Assembly (NCBI GenBank): GCA_003505795.1
Contig: DNXT01000318.1
Coordinates: 375-7,480 of the forward strand
Reading direction: 5' to 3'
Length of the DNA stretch: 7,106 nt
Source: Lysobacteraceae bacterium
Lineage (GTDB): Bacteria > Pseudomonadota > Gammaproteobacteria > Xanthomonadales > Xanthomonadaceae
Made by a program: the position numbers and the translations under genes. Under the pieces are notes generated by a model. That model saw only the letters and a list, made by a program, of their open reading frames with translations. It searched no databases and was not told the origin of the DNA. Shown here in pieces: positions 1 through 7,106 of the stretch (positions are counted from its first letter, which is position 1; the number at the start of each line of letters is the position of its first letter).

Positions 1-641
1 TCGACGTGCTGGTCAACAACGCCGGCTACGGCCACCTCGGCCTGTTCGAGGAAACCACCGACGCCGACGCGCGCGCGCAGTTCGACACCAACGTGTTCGG
101 CCTGTTCGAGGTGACCCGGGCGGTGCTGCCGCTGATGCGCGCGCAGCGGCGCGGGCACGTGTTCAACGTGTCCTCGGTCGGCGGCATCGCCGGCTTCGCC
201 TCGGCCACGCTGTACTGCGCCAGCAAGTTCGCGGTGGAGGGCTTCTCCGAGTCGCTGGCCGACGAGGTGGCCGACCTGGGCATCCACGTCACCGTGGTCG
301 GTCCCGGCTTCTTCCGCACCGATTTCCTCGATCCGGCCTCGGTGCGCTTTGCCGACGCCCCGATCGCGGACTACGCCGCGCTGTCCGGCGAGCTGCGCAC
401 GTTCTACCAGCAGCGCAACCACCAGCAGGCCGGCGATCCGGCCAAGCTGGCGCAGGCGCTGCTGCAGCTGGCCGACAGCGCCGCGCCGCCGCGGCGCTTC
501 TCCGCCGGCAGCGATTCGCTGGAGATGGTGGAGGCGCGGCTGGAGCGGCTGCGCGGCGAGCTGGACGCCTGGAAGGCGCTTTCGGTCTCCACCGACGGCG
601 ACTATCAGGCGCGGCAAGAGGGGCGCGGCACGACGCAGTGA
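1..641 (+). CDS. Short-chain dehydrogenase/reductase (SDR), 5'-truncated by window edge
   Basis: Classical SDR oxidoreductase: NAD(P)(H)-dependent oxidation or reduction of an alcohol/carbonyl substrate that cannot be identified, presumably in the cytoplasm. The frame is open from base 3 to the TGA at 639-641, so the gene begins outside the window. Counting from the GTG at 6, the visible landmarks are the NNAG motif (residues 4-7), the catalytic-tetrad Asn in NVFG (N29), the catalytic Ser in NVSSVGG (S57), and YCASK with Y70 and K74. The Ser-to-Tyr spacing of 13 is typical of classical SDRs. After PGFFRTDF (about 100-107) comes a substrate-loop and C-terminal region ending in a charged helix (EMVEARLERLRGELD). 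The N-terminal TGxxxGxG cofactor motif is missing only because of the window edge; roughly 70-80 residues lie upstream. It is followed on the same strand by the OYE fragment after 40 bases. Family confidence is high; substrate unknown. Confidence 0.93.
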   Translation, partial: DVLVNNAGYGHLGLFEETTDADARAQFDTNVFGLFEVTRAVLPLMRAQRRGHVFNVSSVGGIAGFASATLYCASKFAVEGFSESLADEVADLGIHVTVVGPGFFRTDFLDPASVRFADAPIADYAALSGELRTFYQQRNHQQAGDPAKLAQALLQLADSAAPPRRFSAGSDSLEMVEARLERLRGELDAWKALSVSTDGDYQARQEGRGTTQ

Positions 642-681
642 TCCATCGTTGCGGTTGTTCCGGGCCCGCCGCCGCAGTGCA

Positions 682-1215
682 ATGGACGGCCCCCGCCCAT
701 TGCCAGGTACCGCCTTGAGCCAGTTGTTCTCGCCGCTATCGCTCGGCCCGCTGTCCTTGTCCAACCGTATCGTGATCGCGCCGATGTGCCAGTACTCGGC
801 CGAGGATGGCCGCGTCGGCGGCTGGCACCGCCAGCACCTGGGCATGCTGTCCCAGTCCGGCGCCGGCCTGCTGATCCTGGAAGCCACCGCGGTGGAGGCG
901 CGCGGCCGCATCAGCCATGCCGACGTCGGCCTGTACGACGACGCCACCGAGGTCGCCCTGCGCCAGGTCCTCGACGAGGTCCGGCGCTGGTCGCCGATGC
1001 CGCTGGGCGTCCAGCTGGCGCATGCCGGCCGCAAGGCGTCCACGCAGCGGCCATGGGACGGCGGTGGCGCGATCGCCCCGGACCAGGCCAACGGCTGGCA
1101 GACCGTCGCGCCCTCGGCGCAGCCGTTCAGCGCTGATGCGCCGGTGCCGCAGGCGCTGGATGAGGCCGGGATCGACGCCGTCGTCCAGGCCTTCGCCGAT
1201 GCCGCGCGCCGCGCC
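682..1215 (+). pseudogene. Old yellow enzyme family NADH:flavin oxidoreductase, 3'-truncated remnant
   Basis: N-terminal half of an FMN-dependent ene-reductase of the OYE family, YqjM-like subgroup, which reduces activated C=C bonds with NAD(P)H. From the ATG at 682, residues 28-40 carry NRIVIAPMCQYSA, with C36 and Y38 matching the active-site Cys/Tyr of the YqjM subgroup. GGWHRQHLG (46-54), LEATAVEARGRISHADVGL (66-84) and QLAHAGRKAS (111-120) follow in the family order. Homology stops after AFADAARRA (170-178), exactly where family members continue into AGFD..EIHAAHGYLLHEFLSP. The two flavin/substrate-binding histidines of HAAH and the rest of the barrel (about 180-190 residues) are absent. 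Beyond that point the frame runs on to a TGA at 1680, but only through sequence antisense to an S9 peptidase fragment. The start is uncertain: TTG at 715 (L12) gives the usual N-terminus SQLFSPLSLG and has a weak AGG upstream, whereas ATG 682 has no clear ribosome binding site. Probably inactive. Confidence 0.88.
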
Positions 1216-1222
1216 GAGCGCC
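1201..1222. other. Deletion or fusion junction between two convergent gene remnants
   Basis: On the plus strand, OYE-like coding reads normally up to about 1215. On the minus strand, S9-peptidase-like coding reads normally from 1494 down to about 1207-1213. The two homologies meet within roughly 20 bases of very GC-rich, low-complexity sequence (only G and C from 1201 to 1215). That composition could have provided microhomology for joining, and it also prevents placing the breakpoint to the base. No insertion sequence, direct repeat or attachment-like site flanks it. A chimeric assembly would look the same, so read coverage across 1150-1270 is the deciding datum. Confidence 0.8.
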
Positions 1223-1494
1223 CGCGCCAGCCGCTGCGCATCGAACGCCGGCCGTCCCTGTGCCTCGGCCGGATCGGCCAGCACGAACGCGAATCCGCCT
1301 TCGACGGTCTTGCGGTAGTAGAAGCGGCCGTCGCCGCGCCACTGCGCCGGGAACGCCACGTCGCGGGTCAATCCGCGCCAGGCTTCGCGCAGGCCGAGCG
1401 AACGCGCGTAGTCGGCCGGCGTGGGCGTGGCCCGAGCCACCGCGCATGCGCCCAGCAGCGCCAGTACATACCCCACCGCAGCAAGCTTTCTCAT
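1207..1494 (-). pseudogene. S9 family (prolyl oligopeptidase/DPP-IV type) serine peptidase, N-terminal remnant
   Basis: The ATG at 1494 is preceded by a good ribosome binding site (GGAGGA, minus strand, 1503-1498). The product starts with a signal peptide: MRK, a hydrophobic run over residues 4-19, then ARA before T23. LGAC at 14-17 is also a possible lipobox, so it may have been a lipoprotein rather than cleaved at ARA. The mature start, DYARSLGLREAWRGLTRDV (28-46), QWRGDGRFYYRKTVEGGF (51-68) and DPAEAQGRPAFDAQRLARAL (74-93), resembles the beginning of the DPP-IV-like beta-propeller of secreted S9 peptidases in Xanthomonadaceae. Homology ends near residue 96; normal members run to about 700 residues. 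The rest of the propeller and the whole alpha/beta-hydrolase domain with the Ser-Asp-His triad are missing. The frame continues to a TAG at 736 through antisense OYE sequence, for a 252-codon chimera without expected activity. It lies 112 bases after the permease stop on the same strand, so it was probably the last gene of that cluster. Confidence 0.78.
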
Positions 1495-1521
1495 CGTTCC
1501 TCCAGGCAGAACATTCCCTTG

Positions 1522-1569
1522 GGAGGGGCTTCGGGTCCCGAGCCTCCAGTGCGACGGCCCCGCCGGGGC
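1522..1569 (-). other. Two small hairpins between the permease and the S9 remnant
   Basis: The 112-base gap 1495-1606 contains GCCCC-GCC-GGGGC (1557-1569, 5-bp stem, 3-base loop) and an imperfect hairpin with outer arms GGAGG (1522-1526) and CCTCC (1543-1547) and an inner C-G-G/C-C-G stem (1532-1540). On the minus strand they fall after the permease stop and just before the S9 ribosome binding site. Neither is followed by a T-run, so they are not convincing intrinsic terminators. They could limit read-through or protect mRNA, or simply reflect the GC-rich composition. Confidence 0.35.
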
Positions 1570-1606
1570 TCAAACACCCTCGCATGCAGCAGGATCTCCC
1601 CCGGCC

Positions 1607-3178
1607 CTACTCCCCGTCGTCCTCTTCCAGCGCCAGCTCGTCGCCGCGCAGGCCGCTGCGCGCGCCCCACTGGTAGATGAAGAACGCGATCACCGCCACG
1701 CACAGCGTGTCCCAGGGATGCGCGATCGCGCCGATGCCGCCGAACGTGCCCAGGTACGACACCGCCATCACCAGCAGGAAGAACGCGATCAGCCACGCGC
1801 TGCTGCGCACCTGCCGCCACAGCCGCGCGCGCCCTTGCGCCGACGGCAGCCGGTACAGCACGTAGCCGGCGAACATCAGCACCTGCAGGCCGAGCAGCCA
1901 CGACAGCGTGGTCCAGGTCGACCAGTACACGATCAGGGCCGCGACGATGAACGACAGCGGGCCGAGCACCGCCATGCCGCGTACCCGGAACGGACGTTCC
2001 AGCTCCGGCGCGCTGCGCCGCAGCGCCGCCACCGTCACCGGCGCCACCGCATAGCTCAGCACCAGCGCCGCCGAGACCACGCCGATCAGGGTCTCCCACG
2101 ACGGGAACGGCAGCGTCCAGAACACCGACAGCGCGAAGCTGAACCACAGCGCCGGGCGCGGGATGCCCGACCTGGCGTCGACCCGGGTCAGCACCGGCAG
2201 GATCCCGCTGCTGCGCGCCCAGCCGTAGGCCACCCGCGGCGTGGCGTTCATGTAGATGTTGCCGGTGCCGCTGGGCGAGACCATCGCGTCGCACACCACC
2301 AGCGTCGCCAGCCAGCCCATCCCCAGCACCAGCGCGATGTCGCGGTACGGCAGCGAGAACGCCTTGTCGATGCCGGTCCAGCCGCCGGCCAGCTGGTCGG
2401 CCGGGACCGCGCCCAGGAACGACAGCTGCAGCAGCACGTAGATCACCGTGGACAGCGCCACCGACAGGATCAGCGCGATCGGGATCGTGCGCTGCGGCTG
2501 CCGCACCTCGCTGGCCACCGACACGATCGGGGTCAGGCCGAGATAGGCGAAGATGATGCCGCCGGCGGAGATCGCCGCTTCCACCCCGGCCGCGCCGGAC
2601 GGCGCGAAGCCCTGGCTGTGCAGGTTGGCGCCGTTGAAGTGCGCCAGCAGCAGCACGATCACCAGCAGCGGCACCAGGAACTTGAAGATGCTGATGATGT
2701 TGTTGGCCAGCGCGAAGGTCTTGACGCTGAAGTAGTTGAGCAGGAAGAACAGCACCAGCAGCGCGAACTGCAGCAGCCAGCCCCACAGGGTGGGATGGGT
2801 GCTGCCGGGCTGGCTCAGCGACGGGAACCAGGCCGCGGCGTACTGGCGGCAGGCCTCGACCTCGATCGCGATCAGGCTGGAGAACGCGATCAGGGTGATG
2901 AAGCCCATCAGCCAGCCGAGCAGCGTGCCGTGCGAGTACTCCGGGTAGCGCACCACCCCGCCGGCGCGCGGCAGCGCCGCGCCCAGCTCGCAGTACACCA
3001 GGCCGAGCAGGAACACCGCGATGCCGCCGATGATCCACGACAGGATCCCGGCCGGGCCGGCGATCGAGGACACGTGGCTGGCGGCGAACAGCCAGCCGGA
3101 GCCGAAGATCGACCCCAGCCCGATGAAGGTCAGGTCGGTCAGGCTGAGACGTTTGTGGAACTTGCCTTGTGCTGCCAT
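1607..3178 (-). CDS. APC-superfamily amino acid permease (possibly aspartate/glutamate type)
   Basis: A 523-residue inner-membrane secondary transporter, probably a proton-coupled amino acid symporter. The N-terminus RLSLTDLTFIGLGSIFGSGW (10-29) is the typical APC first helix with the unwound GSG substrate-binding motif at 26-28. GGVVRYPEYSHG (about 73-84) follows TM2. Hydrophobic stretches suggest 12-14 membrane helices, for example at about 14-33, 40-61, 86-107, 130-148, 160-182, 237-258, 285-305, 370-390, 405-427, 460-480 and 488-508. A conserved-looking cytoplasmic ASEVRQPQRTIP loop (about 229-240) and VSPSGTGNIYMNATPR (about 314-329) are also as in this superfamily. The length and the GGVVRYPxYSHG region recall the aspartate/glutamate transporter group (Bacillus YveA), but the substrate is not proven. 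The C-terminus is acidic (LEEDDGE). The ATG at 3178 was chosen because upstream in-frame residues come from the intergenic repeat and a GGGGAA site precedes it. It is co-oriented with the DUF885 pair, 195 bases downstream of it. Confidence 0.94.
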   Translation of the reverse strand: MAAQGKFHKRLSLTDLTFIGLGSIFGSGWLFAASHVSSIAGPAGILSWIIGGIAVFLLGLVYCELGAALPRAGGVVRYPEYSHGTLLGWLMGFITLIAFSSLIAIEVEACRQYAAAWFPSLSQPGSTHPTLWGWLLQFALLVLFFLLNYFSVKTFALANNIISIFKFLVPLLVIVLLLAHFNGANLHSQGFAPSGAAGVEAAISAGGIIFAYLGLTPIVSVASEVRQPQRTIPIALILSVALSTVIYVLLQLSFLGAVPADQLAGGWTGIDKAFSLPYRDIALVLGMGWLATLVVCDAMVSPSGTGNIYMNATPRVAYGWARSSGILPVLTRVDARSGIPRPALWFSFALSVFWTLPFPSWETLIGVVSAALVLSYAVAPVTVAALRRSAPELERPFRVRGMAVLGPLSFIVAALIVYWSTWTTLSWLLGLQVLMFAGYVLYRLPSAQGRARLWRQVRSSAWLIAFFLLVMAVSYLGTFGGIGAIAHPWDTLCVAVIAFFIYQWGARSGLRGDELALEEDDGE

Positions 3179-3181
3179 GGG

Positions 3182-3187
3182 TTCCCC
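3182..3187 (-). promoter_or_regulatory. Probable ribosome binding site of the permease
   Basis: GGGGAA on the minus strand, three bases before the ATG at 3178. It is only a moderate match to the Shine-Dalgarno consensus. It supports starting at MAAQGKF rather than at either of the in-frame ATGs about 190 bases upstream (3370, 3367). Those would add 64 residues of Arg/Pro-rich sequence encoded by the hairpin repeat. Confidence 0.5.
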
Positions 3188-3237
3188 GCTGGTGAAGAGT
3201 GGCCGGCCCGTCCGCCGTCGGCAGAGGGATTGCTGCG

Positions 3238-3361
3238 CCCTTCTCCCCCCGGGAGAAGGTGCCCCGAAGGGGCGGATGAGGGTACGGGCGAAGCCTCGTG
3301 CGACCGGACGACGCCTGGGGCTTCGCCCTGTACCCTCACCCCTCTCCCGATGGGAGAGGGG
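3238..3361. repeat. Composite intergenic inverted repeat (REP-like element)
   Basis: This is a nested set of palindromes in the 195-base spacer between the second DUF885 gene and the permease. Hairpin A: CCTTCTCCC (3239-3247), CCC loop, GGGAGAAGG (3251-3259). Hairpin B: GCCCC (3261-3265), GAA loop, GGGGC (3269-3273). Long outer stem C: TGAGGGTAC-GGGCGAAGC (3277-3294) pairs with GCTTCGCCCTGTACCCTCA (3320-3338), with one unpaired base and a 25-base loop. Hairpin D: CCCCTCTCCC (3339-3348), GAT loop, GGGAGAGGGG (3352-3361), a perfect 10-bp stem. The half-elements A and D flank stem C, giving an almost symmetrical element. From memory, similar TACCCTCACCCCTCTCCC-type units are dispersed between genes in Xanthomonadaceae and other GC-rich proteobacteria; copy number here cannot be checked. 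On the minus strand, hairpin D starts 12 bases after the DUF885 stop. It could stabilise or terminate that mRNA, though no T-run follows. Confidence 0.85.
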
Positions 3362-3373
3362 CTCCATCACTGC

Positions 3374-5199
3374 CTACTGCCCGCCAGCCTTGGCGTCGGC
3401 CCACGGCGACTTGCCGCCGCCGGCGATGAAGCGGTCGATGCGCGCGTCCAGCACCGGCAGCGGCACCGAGCCGGTCTCCAGCACCGCGTCGTGGAACGCA
3501 CGGATGTCGAACCTGTCGCCCAGCGCGGCCTCGGCCTTCGCGCGCAGCCTGAGGATCTCCAGCTCGCCCAGGTAGTACGACAGCGCCTGCCCGGGCCAGG
3601 CGATGTAGCGGTCGACCTCGGTGGTGACCTCGTGCTCGCTCAGCGCGGTGTTGTCGCGCAGGTAGGCGATCGCCTGCTCGCGGCTCCAGCCCTCGTGGTG
3701 GATGCCGGTGTCGATCACCAGCCGGCACGCGCGCCACATCTGGTAGGTGAGGTAGCCGAAGCGCTCGTACGGCGTCTCGTACATTCCCATCTCCTGCCCC
3801 AGGTACTCCGAGTACAGCGCCCAGCCCTCGCCGTAGGCGGAGATGTAGTTGTAGCGGCGGAAGTCCGGCAGGCCGTCCTGCTCGGCCGCCAGCGGCATCT
3901 GCAGCGCGTGGCCCGGCGAAGACTCGTGCAGGGTCAGTGCCGGCAGGTTGTACAGCGGCCGCGACGGCAGGTCGTAGGTGTTGACCAGGTAGATGCCCGG
4001 GCCGCCGCGGCCGCCGGTGTAGAACGGCGCCAGGTCGGCCGGCACCGGCTCGATCGCGAAACGCCGGCGCGGCAGCCGGCCGATGTAGTCGCCGACCTTG
4101 GCGTCGACCTTCTTGGCGATCCACGCCGCCTGCTTGAGCAGTTCCTCCCCGGTCTTCGGGTAGAACCGCGGGTCGGTGCGCAGGAAGTGCAGGAACGCCG
4201 GGAACGTCTGCTGCCCGGCCGGCGCCTGGAAGCCGCTGTCGGCGATGGTCCGGTCCATCTCCTGGCGCAGTCGCGCCACTTCCTTCAGGCCCAGCGCGTG
4301 GATCTGCGCCGGGCTCAGGTCCAGCGTGGTGAACTCGCGGATCTGCGCGCGGTAGTAGGCCTGGCCGTCGGGCAGCGCCTCGCCGGCCAGGGTGGTGCGC
4401 GCCTTCGGCAGGTATTCCTCGCGCATGAAGGCCAGCAGCCTGGCATAGGCCGGGACCACGCTGCCGGCGATCGCCTCCAGCGCCTGCCGCCGCAGTTGCG
4501 CCTGCTGCGCGGCCGGGATCGTCGCCGGCATCTGCCTGAACGGGGTGTAGAACAGGTTGGCCTCGCCCTCGGCCCCGACCACGTCGGCGATCGACCGGTC
4601 GCGGCCTTCGAGCGTGACCCGCGGCTGGCTGAAGCCGCGCGCCAGGCCGGCACGCATGTTGGCGGTCTGTTCGTCGAAGTAGCGCGGGATGTCGGCCAGC
4701 TGGCCCAGGTAGCGCGCATAGTCGTCGGCGTTGCGCAGGGTCCGGCGCGCGGTGAAGCCGAGGTTGCTCCAGAACGCGGTGTCGCTGTTGAACGGCATCT
4801 CCCAGGCGCGGTAGCGCTGCTGGTCGAGGAACACCTCGATCTGCTGGCGGTAGACCTGGTAGTTGACCTGGTCGACCTCGCCCAGCGCGGCCGGGTCGAT
4901 CGCCTCCAGCTCCCGCATCACCTGCGTCCAATATGCGGTGCGGGCCTGCTGCGCGGCCACGTCGACCCTGGGCAGGTGGCTGGCCGGCTTGCCCTCGCCA
5001 TCCTCGTCGTCGGCACCGGCGTTCTGTTCCTGGCGCCAGTTCCATTCGCGCGTGTACAGCGCCTTGAAACGGGCGGCGGCATCGCCGGCCGGGACCGCGG
5101 CGGCGGTCGCGGTGGCGGCCAGCGCGTCCGGGACGAACCCGGCCAGGGCCGGGCTGCCCACGGCCAGCCACAGGGCGAGCTGCAGTGCGGTGCGTGCGG

Positions 5200-5203
<4 letters not shown>
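3374..5203 (-). CDS. DUF885 family protein, putative periplasmic zinc metallopeptidase (second paralogue)
   Basis: A 609-residue DUF885 protein. The N-terminus MTARTALQLALWLAVGSPALA looks like a Sec signal peptide with cleavage after A21 (ALA-G); DALA-A at 29/30 is an alternative, so a periplasmic location is expected. The family's metal-site-like motif HESSPGHALQ spans 426-435 (H426, E427, H432). YGEGWALYSEYLG follows at 457-469, where E459 is the likely third ligand by analogy with gluzincin peptidases. Then come DTGIHHEGWS (498-507) and the conserved tail DRYIAWPGQALSYYLGELEIL (531-551) and LGDRFDIRAFHDAVLE (561-576). An acidic stretch ADDEDGE (64-70) sits in the N-terminal region. The start codon overlaps the stop of the upstream paralogue (ATGA, 5203-5200) and is preceded by a strong AAGGAGA, so the two are probably translationally coupled. 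Function is inferred: peptide or amide hydrolysis. The DUF885 family assignment is firm; the substrate is unknown. Confidence 0.92.
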
Positions 5204-7050
<1,847 letters not shown>

Positions 7051-7106
7051 GCGCTCGCTCCGGGGATTGTCTGGTTTGTCGCGGGGGCTGCCCTCATCCG
7101 GCGCTG
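7051..7106 (-). other. Leader upstream of the DUF885 pair, no clear promoter
   Basis: This is 56 bases of untranslated sequence reaching the window edge. On the minus strand it contains GGAG (7062-7059) as the ribosome binding site of the DUF885 lipoprotein. Farther upstream is CGGATGAGGG, a 10-base match to part of the repeat at 3274-3283. No -10/-35 pair could be recognised, so the promoter probably lies outside the window. Confidence 0.4.

Noticed and set aside
3339..3361. Hairpin D as a classical intrinsic terminator
   Set aside because: The stem is strong, but no T-run follows on either strand. It is better described as part of the composite repeat, with possible effects on mRNA stability.
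3179..3370. N-terminal extension of the permease to an ATG at 3370
   Set aside because: The added 64 residues are encoded by the hairpin repeat and would place a basic, Pro-rich segment before the usual APC N-terminus. The ATG at 3178 fits the family.

Overview
The window is about 70% G+C. It reads like a chromosomal segment of a Xanthomonadaceae/Lysobacteraceae bacterium (Xanthomonas, Lysobacter, Luteimonas or a relative). The support is the codon use, the style of the periplasmic DUF885 and S9 peptidases, and an intergenic hairpin repeat of the CCCTCTCCC/GGGAGAGGG type. The genus cannot be fixed from the sequence alone. No RNA gene, CRISPR array, transposase or phage gene was seen.

Layout. 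Plus strand, left end: the C-terminal three quarters of a classical short-chain dehydrogenase (ends 641), then the first ~178 codons of an old yellow enzyme (OYE, YqjM-like; from 682). Minus strand, read from the right end: a DUF885 lipoprotein (7050-5200), a second DUF885 protein with a Sec signal (5203-3374) overlapping the first by 4 bases (ATGA), a spacer with a composite inverted repeat (3238-3361), an APC-superfamily amino acid permease (3178-1607), and the first ~96 codons of a secreted S9 (prolyl oligopeptidase/DPP-IV type) peptidase (from 1494).

The most notable feature lies at about 1201-1222. The OYE coming from the left and the S9 peptidase coming from the right, two convergent genes, each lose homology at the same point, and the missing 3' halves are nowhere in the window. 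This is the signature of a deletion (estimated at 2.4 kb or more) that removed both tails, or else of a chimeric assembly. The OYE stops just before the usual flavin-binding HAAH segment. The S9 remnant keeps only its signal peptide and the start of its beta-propeller. Both are probably non-functional.

The intact minus-strand genes suggest a peptide-utilisation set: two envelope metallopeptidase-like proteins that could cut peptides, and an inner-membrane amino acid permease that could import products. The S9 peptidase was probably the last member before truncation. Shared transcription and function are inferred from orientation, overlap and family.
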